From: Nilaparvata lugens
Lineage: Eukaryota; Arthropoda; Insecta; Hemiptera; Delphacidae
Length of the DNA stretch: 64,000 nt
Reading direction: 5' to 3'
Assembly: GCF_014356525.2 (NCBI RefSeq)
Contig: NC_052514.1
Location: 3,834,190-3,898,189 of the forward strand
The position numbers were made by a program, and so were the translations under genes. Shown in pieces: positions 11,412-22,326 of the stretch (position 1 is the stretch's first letter; each line of letters starts with the position of its first letter). The notes under the pieces are model-generated. The model worked only from the letters and a program-made list of their open reading frames with translations, did no database searches and was not told where the DNA came from.

Positions 11412-11417
11412 TTTTTT
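11412..11417 (+). terminator. Pol III terminator of the tRNA gene
   Basis: A run of six T starts three bases after the discriminator base, the usual position and form of a Pol III stop. Confidence 0.9.
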
Positions 11418-13771
11418 ATTGACACACTATTTAGACAAACTAAATGGAATTATTAAATTGTTGACAGAATTCTCAATTTTTGGTTCATTTAACATCTTTT
11501 ACCAATACCATAAATTGGAAAAAATTTATTGACTTACTATCTAGCCGAATGATAATTTTCAATTCAATTTCTTAAAACTCAATTTATTGAAAATTCATTC
11601 TCAATTTTTCGTTCATTTTCAATCTCTTACCAGGAACATAAATTTGGAAAAATTGTATTGTCTCACGATCTAGCCATAACTATAGTTTCTAACTATAATT
11701 TCCAGAATTGTCAATGGAATTTACTCCAAATACATCTTTGAAAAAAGGTATCAAATATAAATAATCATGATTTAAGCTGAAATATTCATCTGGAAACATA
11801 TTGGTTAAGTGTTGACGAACCTCCATGAATCTCGGAGAGCTCCTTGGCTGGAGGCAACTGCTATTTTGAAATTAAATCGATTCGCCCGCTTTATTCATGA
11901 GTGGGAGGTTTCAGAACCCAGACGCTATAGAAAAGTCGGCTGAGGGTGTGAGAGGGTAGAGACCGGAAAGAGAGAGAGTATGAGTGAGGGAGAGACCTCC
12001 TGCAAGCAATTTTGCAGCCTAGACATTCGTTTGATCATGCGCAGTGTCTAAAAGCTTTCTGCGAGCTAGCAGCAAATCGCGAACGGAATTTCAATAAGTT
12101 ATTTACGGGGACAAATGGAGTCCATGTTTGGAGTTTCCAGATCTAGAATTTTATTCATTTATTTTTTTTATAAGCGAGTATATTTTACAGCTCCAGCCGT
12201 TTCTCGCATCCCATCTGCCATTTATTGAGATTATTCCAGTCTCCCTGGACCAGATTTTTTCAATTTCAATTTATTAAAAACATACAAAACAAGACAAAAC
12301 AAAATTACAAAGATTTACGAAACAAATAAAACACAATAAAATGTTACAAATATAAAAAAACAATATTTCTATTCCTTCATTTAAATCTGGACCAGATTTC
12401 ATTTATTTCATTTCATTCATTCATAGAAAATACATACAATGCAGGCAAATACAATAGGCATTCGCCCAAAACTGCTTTAAACCGTAATTTGGAATACACA
12501 TTAGAGGTTATGTAAATGACAACTTGATTCACACACTATTTTGAGTCCAAAAAATGTATGTACTAGAATAATTATTTTTAATTTATAATATTAATTAATT
12601 TCAAAATACAAATCCAAACAAAAATCTTCCTTCACAATCACAAAAAATATTAAAAATGTCAGTTAAATCCACAAATTATACTCATGTTAAAATTCTAAAC
12701 GTCAAAACATCTGATCCATTTTCTTGGTAGGTTTTCTATGGAGATGGGCTGACATTTTAGGGGTGGTGGTTTCTCCATGGGCTAACATCACGGGGCTGGG
12801 TTTCCTCTAGATTTATCTCTAGAGAGATTATGGTAATGGATTCGTTATTTCAACTAACGAAAATTAGGAAGAGAAGAAGTTTAGGGGCTAGCGCCTGTTT
12901 CTATCATTCTGATATTTATTTATTTATTTATATATTTGATTTATATAAAATATCGGGGACCGAATTTGACTTATGATGCATGATTTTGGACCACCTTGAC
13001 GAGCCGAGAACAATGAAGTGTACGATGAAATCTGAGCATTGTGTCAAAAGTTATAAGTGTTTGAAATTTTGATCCTTGAGGTGTCCTTAAGCGCGCCTCT
13101 CCACTAGGAAATACTGAAATGAAGTGCATCTAACGGGTAATTCTTATAGAACATAATCTCATGAACTTATGTCATTGTGCGAAATATCAATGTGAGAGAA
13201 TGTAGTTGGTGATGATGGTTGAAGCTTAAAATTAGGTGTTTTCACAATACAAGGAGCATTGTTGTCAGGTGTACCTGGGAATCTATATATACAGATAGAG
13301 CGCTCTACCTGATCTCAGATTGTAGAGCACAAAAATACGCCCAGAGGAATTTTGAATTATACATCCAAATGGTAAAAATAGGAAGATATTGTTGATCAAA
13401 ATCTAAAATTCATCAAAATTGATTTTTTTCTTCAAATTTCACTCATTTTTGAAAAATCATAACTCAGTTCTCATTGGAGATAGAGAGTTCCCAATGATCT
13501 CATTTTATTCAAAACTTTATAATCTAAAAAAAAGGCAGTAGCAATTCCTTCTGTCTGATTACGATATTTGGCAGAAATAGCTGAAAACTGGAAAATGAGC
13601 CGAAAATACGAGGTTTTTAGGTCACTCTGTACCTAGCACAAGGAAATTATGCATGAAGAAATTGGTTCAGGACTTCTCTTATGTACCCAAATAATGTATA
13701 TTAAAAATCAGAACTACAATATAATATAAATTGCAAGCACACCCCCTTTTTTATGTCTATATTGACTGGAC
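11418..13771. other. 2.3 kb without recognisable gene
   Basis: AT-rich DNA downstream of the tRNA. 11940-12090 is mixed-composition unique DNA with GA-rich runs. 12400-12485 and 12885-12960 hold eroded LINE-end-like pieces (CCCAAAACTG, GGGGCTAGCGCC, ATTTATTTATTTAT) similar to 61445-61578 and 33310-33395. No frame over 60 codons looks coding. Confidence 0.45.
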
Positions 13772-13860
13772 TATCTATAGAAGGCATTGATAAGACAGAG
13801 GATCGGCAACGTTGTTCTCGTATCTTCCTCACTGTCATTATAACGTGGACCTCACTATAT
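13772..13860. mobile_element. Family B MITE, one end only
   Basis: It matches the right end of the family B copies at 37828 and 40246 (CTATAGAAGGCA, ATCGGCAACGTTGTTCT, TTATAACGTGGACCTCACTA). The other end is missing. Confidence 0.75.
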
Positions 13861-13943
13861 ACATTTTTCTACTAACCACAGTATAAAGGTGATGTGAGAG
13901 AGCATTTCTTTCTGTATTACTTTCGAATGAAACAGAGTACAGG

Positions 13944-14208
13944 CATAGAGAAACAATAGCGTAAGGATATATCCCATGGTATAGGGCGTTTATGTCGCAA
14001 CTTTTACTGTTATCTCAAGCCGATTACTGTCGATTTTTACTGTTTTGACCGGGTAAGAGTGTATGAACGGCACAATATGAGAGACTACCAGCATCATAAA
14101 GCTTCACAGAAAAGAACTACGTGGACTATCAGCTTGGGATAACAGTAAAAGTTGCGACATAAACACCCTATACCATGGGATATCTACTTATGCTATTGTT
14201 TCTCTATG
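13944..14208. mobile_element. Family C fold-back MITE, copy 1
   Basis: 265 bp bounded by CATAGAGAAACAATAG and its complement, nearly palindromic, with internal ATCCCATGGTATAGG and GTTGCGACATAAAC. It is flanked by a 7-bp duplication GTACAGG (13937-13943 and 14209-14215). No open frame. Confidence 0.9.
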
Positions 14209-14623
14209 GTACAGGCTTCCAGGTAGCAAATTTCCCTTAGAAACAGTATGAGATTAACGGAATTAGCAGAATTACCCTTGTAACAGACATAACGGGATGC
14301 AACAAGTATATATCCTGAAAAAAGATCAACAAAAGCACGTGGTTCCAGGCAACAACACTTCCCTAAGGGAAAGTGACTACTCCAAGGACGAGTTTTTTAT
14401 CTTACTACACTACTCCTCACCTCCTCATCCGTCTCCTCCTCACAAGGTTCATTCATGCTTCACAACAATCCCCGTTACCCTTTGTCTTCTTCTTCTTCAG
14501 CTTCCTTCTCACTCTCCTCTTTTTTTATCCCAGTCCCGCCTGCTCGGCACAAACGACGGACTATAAGCGTTTCATGAAACAAAACCAGAGATTGCCCAGA
14601 GAAAGGAAGAAGGAGAAGAAGAA

Positions 14624-15085
14624 GTAGAAGACGAAGAAGAGAAGAAGAAAAAGAAGAAAAAGGAGAAAAAGAAGAAGGAGAAGAAGAAGTTAGAGGAGGA
14701 GGTGGAGAAGAAAAAGAAGAAGAAGAAAAGAAGAAGAAGAAAGAAGGAGAAGAAGAAGGAGATGAAGAAGAGGAGGAGGAGGAGGAAGAAGAAGTAGAAG
14801 TGAGAGGAGGAGGTGGAGAAGAAGAAGAAGAAGAAGAAGAAGAAGGAGAAGAAGAAGTAGAAGACGAAGAAGAGAAGAAGAAAAAGAAGAAAAAGGAGAA
14901 AAAGAAGAAGGAGAAGAAGAAGTTAGAGGAGGAGGTGGAAGAAAAAAGAAGAAGAAGAAAAGAAGAAGAAGAAAGAAGGAGAAGAAGAAGGAGATGAAGA
15001 AGAGGAGGAGGAGGAGGAAGAAGAAGTAGAAGTGAGAGGAGGAGGTGGAGAAGAAGAAGAAGAAGAAGAAGAAGAAGAAGAAGAG
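14624..15085 (+). repeat. Direct 233-bp duplication inside the GA tract
   Basis: The motif GTAGAAGACGAAGAAGAG occurs at 14624 and 14857, and the following ~200 bp (including GTTAGAGGAGGAGGTGGA and GAAGTGAGAGGAGG) match in order, so a 233-bp unit is duplicated. Confidence 0.8.
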
Positions 15086-15871
15086 AAGAGGAAGAAAAGA
15101 AAAAAAGAAGAAGAAGAAGAAGAAGAAGAAGAAGAAGGAAAGTGAGACGAGGAGGTGGTGGAGAAGAAAATAAGTGGGACAGGAAGGTGATGCTGAAGCA
15201 GAAGAAGTAGAGGAAGAAGGAAACGAAGGAAAATAAAAGCTATTACTGGTCATGTTACGCGAAGAACACTACACAAAAAATGAGAAGACGAAGAACAAGA
15301 ATGAGAAAAAGAAGAAAAAAGAAAAAAAGAAGAAGAAAGTGTGGAAAAACACGAGAGACTATCAAAACGATGAGCTCCGTTTGGTTGGTGATGGCAAAGA
15401 GGGAGGTGGGAAGTAGAAAAAAGGGTTACAACAGAGAAGGAGGAGAAGGAAGGGTAGGAGGAGGCGGAGAAAAAGAACAATAATACAAGGGGTAGAAGAG
15501 GAGGAGAAGGATGAGGAGGAGGAGGCGGAGAAAAAGAACAATAATACAAGGGGTAGAAGAGGAGGAGAAGGATGAGGAGGAGGAGGCTAAGGTGTCAAGA
15601 GTAATCCGTCCTTAGGCTATAGGGTCTCTTCTACTCCACATCCACCTCCTTCTCCTCATCATATTATTTTTCTTCTTCTTCTTCTAGTTCCCCTCCTTCT
15701 TCTTCTTCTTCTCTTTTCTCTTCTTTTTCTCATTCTTGTTCTTCTTCTTTTAGTCCCTAACCTTCCCTTACTCTACCTCCATCCATCCTTTACAGCCACC
15801 GGCAATCCTTTTGCTATCGTATTTTCATTTTCCCTGTTCTGCTACTACTTCTTCTTCTTCTTCTTCTCCTT

Positions 15872-16010
15872 CGTCAGACAGGGTCTGATGGCATGAAGAA
15901 AGAGGTGAAGGAAAAGGGAAATCTTCCTCATCTTCTCCCTCCTCTTCTTCATCCTCTTATTCCTGTTCTTCTTCGTCTTCTTCTTCTACTAGTACAACTA
16001 CATCTTCTTC
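15872..16010 (+). repeat. Left arm of an inverted duplication in the GA/CT tract
   Basis: CGTCAGACAGGGTCTGATGG to TACTAGTACAACTACATC is repeated in inverted orientation at 17148-17286. Both arms can be read as the same short peptide start (MKKEVKEKG) on opposite strands, which only reflects the duplication. The motif GACAGGGTCTGAT recurs once more at 16183. Confidence 0.85.
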
Positions 16011-16304
16011 TTCTTCTTCTTCTTCTTCTTCTTCTCCTTCTTCTTCTTGTCCTTCTTCTCCTTCTTCTTCTTTTTCTTTCTCTTTGTCTTGTTCCACCTC
16101 TAATCGAAATCTTCCTCCCCATCATCACCTTCCTCTTCTTCTTTTCCTGTTTCTCCCTTCGTCAGTTCTAGACGGTTGTCAGACAGGGTCTGATAACAAG
16201 AAGAGATAGAGACGGAGAAGAAGAAGATCATAATGAAGATGAAGAAGAGAGGAAGAAGAGAAGAAGAAGATGAAGATGAAGATGAAGAAGAAGATGAAGA
16301 TGAA

Positions 16305-16339
<35 letters not shown>

Positions 16340-17147
16340 GGAAGCAGAAGAAAACGAAGGTGAAGATGCGTAAGAAGAAGGAGAAGAAGAAGAAGATGAT
16401 GATGAAGATGAAGAAGCAGAAGAAGACGAAGGTGAAGAAGAAAGAAGAAGAAGAAGAAGAAGAAGAAGAAGAAGAAGAAGAAGAAGAAGAAGAAGAAGAA
16501 GAAGGAGAAGGAGAGGTAGAAGTAAGAAGTTGGAGAACAAGGAAACTGGGTTGGTCATGGAGCATGAATGGAGAAACGGAGGGGGAGGAGCAGGAGGAGT
16601 TGTAGGAGGAGAAGGTAGAGGAGGCGAAGGAGGAAGAGAGAAATAGGAGAAAAAAATTAACTTGAAGGAATTGGGTTAGTTGTGAAACATGAATGAAGAT
16701 AGATAGGGTCGGCAATGAACGATGAGAAGGAAGGAGCCGTAGAGTAGAAGAGGAGAAGAGGTGAATTAAGAATATAAATAAGAAGAAGAAGAAGGAAAAG
16801 AAGAAGATAAATACGACCGTGTTATCACCCTACCCTACTTTCTCGGTTCGTAGACGTCGTCCTCATGAAGACGGTTAGTCGGCTGTGAAGATAGCGGGAT
16901 GCCTCTTTCTTTTACCATCTTCTATTCCTCTTTCTCTCTGCCTTCCTATATACTCACCGTGTCCCCGAAGAGCCCTAAACTTCCGCACCGTACGATATCG
17001 TATCGTTGTTGTTTCGGGTAGATGTCTGAGAGGAGAATGAGGAACTGGAGGAGGAAGCAACATGAGGGTGAGGCTGGATAAGAAGAAGAAGGAGAAGAAG
17101 AAGGAGAAGAAGGAGAAGGAGAAGAAGAAGAAGAAGAAGAAGAAGAA

Positions 17148-17286
17148 GAAGAAGATGTAGTTGTACTAGTAGAAGAAGAAGAAGAAGAAGAACAGGAATA
17201 AGAGGATGAAGAAGAGGAGGGAGAAGATGAGGAAGATTTCCCTTTTCCTTCACCTCTTTCTTCATGCCATCAGACCCTGTCTGACG
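17148..17286 (-). repeat. Right arm of the inverted duplication
   Basis: Reverse complement of 15872-16010 including CCATCAGACCCTGTCTGACG at its end; arms are 1.1 kb apart. Confidence 0.85.
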
Positions 17287-17901
17287 ATCTTCTAGAACTC
17301 ACCATGGTAGGGAGAGGTAGAGGTAGAGCAAGACGAAAAGGAAGGCAAAGAAGAAGAAGAAGAAGAAGAAAAAGAAGGAAAAGGAGAGAAAGAAGAGGAA
17401 GAAGCAAATGCGGAGGGGTATTCCCCTTTGACAATACGACAAGAGCAGGAGGAGGTGGTGGAAGAGGAGGAGTAGAAGGAGTAGAATGAGGTGAAGGAGG
17501 TGTAGGATGAGGAGGAGGAGAAGAAGAAGGGAAGCAAGATAGAGGAAATGTGTAAACCCAAGGCGAATCTAGGTAGTCAACAAACGACCTTGCCAAGGTC
17601 TCACAAGGTCAAATAACCCTTTACTTGTTCTTCCTCTTTCTAATCTTATTAGGCTTTTTTTTCTTCTTCCCACCCGTATTTGACTTCTTTTACTTCTTTC
17701 TATCACTCTCTGTCACATTTTTTTCCTTCTCACTCCTCTTATCCGCCTTATTTCCCTTTTTCTTCTTCATTCAAAGGTTATTTTTCTTCTCAGCAGGAGC
17801 CTCCACCACCACCTCCTTCTTCTTCATCTTCTTCTTCATCATGATCCTCTTCATCTTCTTCTTCTTCATCATGATCCTCTTCATCTTCTTTTTCTTGCTC
17901 T

Positions 17902-18048
17902 TATAATAACTATAGATAATTATATTGTTATGCATCTACATAAATTGGCGGAGCTTTGGGTATATCAATGTCAATTCTTCGGAAAGAATATTCAAAATAT
18001 CCTTCGCACTAACTCTCTACCAAAACGTTAATTTCATTGATTAAACTA
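17902..18048 (-). mobile_element. Family A retroposon 5' part, minus strand
   Basis: It holds the 5' half of family A (AAGCTCCGCC core, GGTAGAGAGTTAG, AACGTTTTGGTAG complement) and stops where the CT-rich tract begins, so the AATC-tailed half has been replaced by or broken at the microsatellite. Confidence 0.7.
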
Positions 18049-18481
18049 AGGATTTATTTATGATGGGAGAGTAAAGGAGAGAATATGGAGAAGTAGGTGA
18101 AAAGCAGATAATAGAAAGAGACAAGAACAGCATATTAATGGAGAAGGAAAAGTAAAAAAGTGGGAGAACTTTGTTGGGACAAGAGGAGGGATGCGGGAAA
18201 GCAAAAATTTACTTCCGACTTGTATGTCTGGGAATTTTTATGGAGAAGAAAAACAGGAGGAAACAGTGATACAATAGTTGAAGAAGGAAAAAGGAAGGAG
18301 AGAAAAAGAAGGGTGGAGGAAGAAGAAGAGGAACGAAAAGAATTCGCAGACGGAAGATACAGTCAAGGTTGTTTTTTGTGGGAGGTGATACGGGTTGAGA
18401 GGACGGGATACACCTGGGATTAGAAAGGGTTGATGTTGTGTTTGTTCTCTTATAAAATGTAGGCCTTATTTTGTAATAATT
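18049..18481. other. GA-rich single-copy DNA
   Basis: Purine-rich sequence carrying an 87-codon frame (18160-18423, MGELCWDKRRDAGK start) with high Lys/Arg/Glu content. I do not recognise the peptide and the composition explains the open frame. Confidence 0.3.
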
Positions 18482-18562
18482 GACCGAGCGAAGTGAGGTC
18501 TAAGATTCAAGTCGACGGTTTGGCATCTCTCTTAATGTTTAAATGTTTATATGTTGCGCATT
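18482..18562 (+). mobile_element. Family G terminal fragment
   Basis: It starts with the hairpin GACCGAGCGAAGTGAGGTC, then GTCGACGGTTTGGCAT and TTAATGTTTAAATGTTTATATG, as at 30372 and 62838, and breaks off after GTTGCGCATT. Confidence 0.8.
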
Positions 18563-19040
18563 CACTCTCACATCCTGTATGTTTCTTTCAATCTCTCTAT
18601 ATCTCTTTCCCTCTCTGAGAAGGGATCGTAGGTTCCCTTCCTCTCTCAGAAGGGACTGTAGGTTCTTGTATTACTATACATTTAGCAAGGAAGGGGAAGT
18701 AACCTACCCTCGTGTTGTTTCCCCTTAACCCCCACCACAACCACAACATCCAGACAACATCCCCTGAAGATCCTGAATCCTGACCTACATCCATGTCTGT
18801 ATCCTGTCTGCACATTTTTCCCAAGGTCAAGGTTCAAGGACATTGCTGTGTGTATTGGAGGGTTCTATCTCAGATGTAGCTGGGGCTGACACTGGGGACG
18901 TGGAAACTCAATTTGATTCAATTGGAACTGCTAAGTACTGTATCAAAAGAATCGTGCAATGAACATTAATTGAATGCCTTGTTCCCATTATTGTTTTTGA
19001 AGATCGTCGTACACTATTACTCAAAACTAAACTCTAAGTG
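18563..19040. other. No gene recognised
   Basis: Contains a short tandem pair around TCTGAGAAGGGATCGTAGGTT/TCAGAAGGGACTGTAGGTT (18615-18668), otherwise unique noncoding DNA. Confidence 0.4.
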
Positions 19041-19388
19041 CTGGAGTCAGAAAATTGGCTTTCCAAAACGGGGCGTAGTCGCAGTTGCAGCAAAATAAAT
19101 CTTTATTTTCCAATTTCTATTATTGGAAACGTTTTTCCTTCACGAAATGAAACATTCAGGACAGAACAGGATAGGACAGGATATTACGAAATGAAACAAA
19201 ATAGTTGAAACTTTACACTATTTTCTCTTTATTTTATTTTTTGTTTAATGTTCTAGTTTTTAGAAATTTAATTTAAACATAATTTTGACTATGACTGCTA
19301 CTACGCCCCGTTTCAGAAAGCCAATTTTCTGACTCCAGCTGTTTAAAGTTTAGAACTTGGCTAAATTCCGAGCTCGGAAACCGGCCCT
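19041..19388. mobile_element. Family F MITE, truncated copy
   Basis: It shares GAGTCAGAAAATTGGCTTTC at the left and CCGAGCTCGGAAACCGGCCC at the right with the copy at 8259. The outer ~50 bp of the left inverted end are missing and the TTAA duplication is lost. The middle has GGACAGGACAGGATAGGAC-type repeats not seen in the first copy. Confidence 0.8.
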
Positions 19389-19424
19389 AAACCATTCCAA
19401 TAGAATTACAGTTTCTACAAAAAC

Positions 19425-19562
19425 TGTTTCAATAAAAACAGTTTTAGTTTATCAGAGATTGACAATGGTGTAATAACCGAAACCGGTCTTCTGACAATTT
19501 CTTAGTCTTTCTCATTCAATATGAATAATTACCACAATATCAACTTCTCAACTACACAAAAC
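19425..19562 (-). mobile_element. Family P repeat
   Basis: CAATGGTGTAATAACCGAAACC then GACAATTTCTTAGTCTTT and ATATCAACTTCTCAACTACA match the insertion at 54254-54390 in inverted orientation. It is a short dispersed element of unknown class. Confidence 0.6.
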
Positions 19563-19940
19563 GATTCCAATAGAAGACTGAATCACAAATTAACCCAATA
19601 ATTAGAAGATAGAAAACGTAGCTCATACGTTGTATTTGAGAACCATTCCAAAATGTTGACATTTTTTCCTGTCTCAAAGTATAATTAACAAGTTTCCTCT
19701 TCTTTTTCAAATTCATTGCTTATTTTCTTTTGAAACTTTGAGAAGTTCTGAAAAACTCTCTGGAACCAAACTTTTGAGAATCGGAATTCTTTACAATATA
19801 CAGCAACCTTTCGTACAAGAAATGGATAGACAAACTGAAAATTTACATGAATGATTCAAATAACAGTTTTTGAATATCAATTCCTACTAAAATAGGGTTG
19901 GACTAAGCAAAATTCCTGCTGTAAAATAGTGAGTTGTAAG

Positions 19941-20692
19941 TTAACAATACCTCCAATACCATATTGATCGATTCATACAATAAGCACATCATCAAAATGA
20001 TAGGGAGAGAAAAATAAGGTAACCTTGTGCTCCCCTCTCCCAAATTTAGATAAGGTTACACATAGTCCAAAATAGGTTGTCTTGTATAGTTAACAATACT
20101 TCCAATACTATATTGATTGATTCATACAATAAGCACATCATCAAAATGATAGGGAGAGAAAAATAAGGTAACCTTGTGCTCCCCTCTCCCAAATTTAGAT
20201 AAGGTTACACATAGTCCAAAATAGGTTAAGTCTGTATAGTTAACAATACTTCCAATACTATATGATTGATTCATACAATAAGCACATCATCAAAATGATA
20301 GGGAGAGAAATATAAGGAAACCTTGTGCTATTCCTCTCCCAAATTTAGATAAGGTTACACATAGTCCAAAATAGGTTAAGTCTTGTATAGTTAACAATAC
20401 TTCCAATACTATATTGATTGATTCATACAATAAGCACATCATCAAAATGATAGGGAGAGAAAAATAAGGTAACCTTGTGCTACTCCTCTCCCAAATTTAG
20501 ATAAGGTTACACATAGTCCAAAATAGGTTAAGTCTTGTATAGTTAACAATACTTCCAATACTATATTGATTGATTCATACAATAAGCACATCATCAAAAT
20601 GATAGGGAGAGAAAAATAAGGTAACCTTGTGCTATTCCTCTCCCAAATTTAGATAAGGTTACACATAGTCCAAAATAGGTTAAGTCTTGTAG
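19941..20692 (+). repeat. Tandem satellite, ~150 bp x 5
   Basis: TTAACAATAC marks the unit starts at 19941, 20090, 20240, 20391 and 20543 (period 149-152). Units are nearly identical and include GATAGGGAGAGAAA, TAAGGTAACCTTGTGCT and GATAAGGTTACACATAG. Single diverged copies of the same sequence are at 21336-21465 (minus) and 50310-50430, so the array grew from a dispersed retroposon end. Confidence 0.95.
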
Positions 20693-21335
20693 TTGTACAC
20701 TTCACAAAATTTTCCTTAATCATTTTCACAAAGTAGATTCTTAAATTAAGATGCTTCAAAACCAAACATAGATGAAACATTTCACATTATTATCACTAAA
20801 ATAGGAAATATGCACATATTCAAGAAATAATTTTAACTATTTGCCACATTCATATATTGAATTATCAAATTGCTTCACTCAAGTTCTCAAGTACTATGAA
20901 AAGAGATTCAACTAGGTTCAATATCATGATCATGAACTAATTATCACAAATATTGATTATTTATTTATTTATTAAATCATTCAGAATTACACAACTTACA
21001 GAAAATTACCACAGGCTTTATCCGAGATAATATTGCCGTGTCTGTATCCGTGCGACTTCTCAGTTTCTTGTTGGAGGTGATATTGGATTACAATGATAAG
21101 ATATTGTATTTTATCAAATCACAGGAGAATCAGAAAGATTCCGAGTTGAAAAGCATCTTTATTATAGTCACCATTCATTTTTATATTGATAGAACAAGTA
21201 CATACTCGATGAAAAGACTCTACAATTCCAATAATGAGTCATAATAACCTTATTCATACATCCCAAGTTAATACCCAAGTTATAATAATTTATAATAACC
21301 CAAGTTATAATAATTTATAATAACTCAAGTTATAA
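20693..21335. other. No gene recognised
   Basis: AT-rich unique DNA; a (TTTA)n run lies at 20955 and short TTATAATAA repeats at 21270-21320. The 68-codon frame at 21038 is unrecognised. Confidence 0.4.
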
Positions 21336-21465
21336 TACAAGACAACCTATTTCGAACTGTATGTAACCTTATCTGGATTTGGGAGAGGAATAGCACAAGC
21401 TTACTTTATTTCTTTTCTCCCTATCATTTTGATGTTGTACTTATTGTGTTTATGAATGAATAATA
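21336..21465 (-). repeat. Single diverged satellite unit
   Basis: Inverted match to the 150-bp unit (ACCTATTTCGAACTG, TTTGGGAGAGGAATAGCACAAG, TCCCTATCATTTTGATG), 650 bp from the array. Confidence 0.75.
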
Positions 21466-21749
21466 AAGAATATCATAGATAAAACATACCGTTGATCATA
21501 TCATTGCATTATTCGTAGTAATATGCTTTCAAGTATGACTCAAATATAATCGGGAAACACTGAAGCACTCGAAATTGGAAGATATATTATTTATGAACCA
21601 GGATCAAATGAATATATGTATTTGGTTTGTTACATTACCAGGAAAACCCTGGAATAAGGGCTGCAAAAACTGTAGCTGAGGCCATCATATTATTTCCAAG
21701 AAGTGAGCTCACAAAATCTGGACCCTGGTATAACCAATTGTGATTGCTT

Positions 21750-21990
21750 CTCTCTGTCCTTATTGAGGCTCTCTCTCTCTTCTTCTTTATTTCTCTTTAT
21801 CACACACATCTTCAGATTATTCATTTTGTATGCTTCCTCTCTCTCCTTATTGAGGCTCTCTCTCTTCTTCTTTATATCTCTTCATCACACACATCTCCAG
21901 ATGATTCATTTTGTATGCTTTCTCTCTCTCCTTATTGAGGCTCTCTCTCTATTTATTTATATCTCTCTATCACACACATCTCCGGTCGTA
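21750..21990 (+). repeat. CT-rich tandem repeat, ~86 bp x 3
   Basis: TATTGAGGCTCTCTCT occurs at 21761, 21848 and 21933, each followed by ATCACACACATCT and ATTCATTTTGTATG. The overlapping frames (21703-22056) repeat as peptide units and are not a gene. Confidence 0.85.
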
Positions 21991-22036
21991 CGGAGAAGAT
22001 TCAATTTGTATGATTTTCAGAGAGTCGCCAAGTTTG

Positions 22037-22326
22037 TTGAAACACCGCTGATTTAAATAGTTACATTACAAACTTTACATTATTCAAATCATCTGAAACT
22101 TAAATTTTTTTAATATAATTATATAAGGATATTGTAAGATATGTTCAAAGAACGAACATTGATATGGACAAAGCTTCGCCAATTTATGTAGATACAAAGC
22201 AATATTATCTTATATTAATTCTAAATTTCTTTTTTTTTCTTAGTATCATAGGCAGTTCAATAATAATGATTATCATTATTTCAGTTTATATTATGTAAAT
22301 TCATCGGAACCTTGGCCGTATTGTAA
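22037..22326 (+). mobile_element. LINE 3'-UTR scrap and diverged family A copy
   Basis: GTTGAAACACCGCTGATTTA at 22037 also occurs in the 3' UTR of the LINE at 57140. From 22110 the family A body follows (TTCGCCAATTTATGTAGAT, CAGTTCAATAATAATGATTA, TATGTAAATTCATC) without an AATC tail. This supports family A being related to that LINE's 3' end. Confidence 0.6.

Larger units (their letters stand above)
14574..17900. repeat. 3.3-kb purine/pyrimidine low-complexity tract
   Basis: Almost continuous GA-rich or CT-rich DNA built mainly of GAA/CTT with GAG, GGA and a (GAT)n block at 16300-16340. The purine strand switches: GA-rich on plus at 14574-15600, CT-rich 15650-16180, GA-rich 16196-16800 and 17036-17545, CT-rich 17620-17900. 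Ten or more long frames of poly-Glu/Lys/Arg or poly-Leu/Ser/Phe occur on both strands; they are translations of the repeat and not genes. The mirror-symmetric purine runs could form triplex (H-DNA). Confidence 0.9.

Noticed and set aside
14690..15253. 187-codon minus-strand frame of Phe/Leu/Ser, and many similar long frames in 14.5-17.9, 36-36.8, 49.9-50.2 and 52.3-52.8 kb
   Set aside because: They are translations of GAA/CTT repeats in several frames and both strands at once, with no non-repetitive protein segment.
20040..20690. Evenly spaced repeats considered as a CRISPR-like array
   Set aside because: Units are 150 bp and contiguous without unique spacers, in a eukaryotic genome; it is a satellite.
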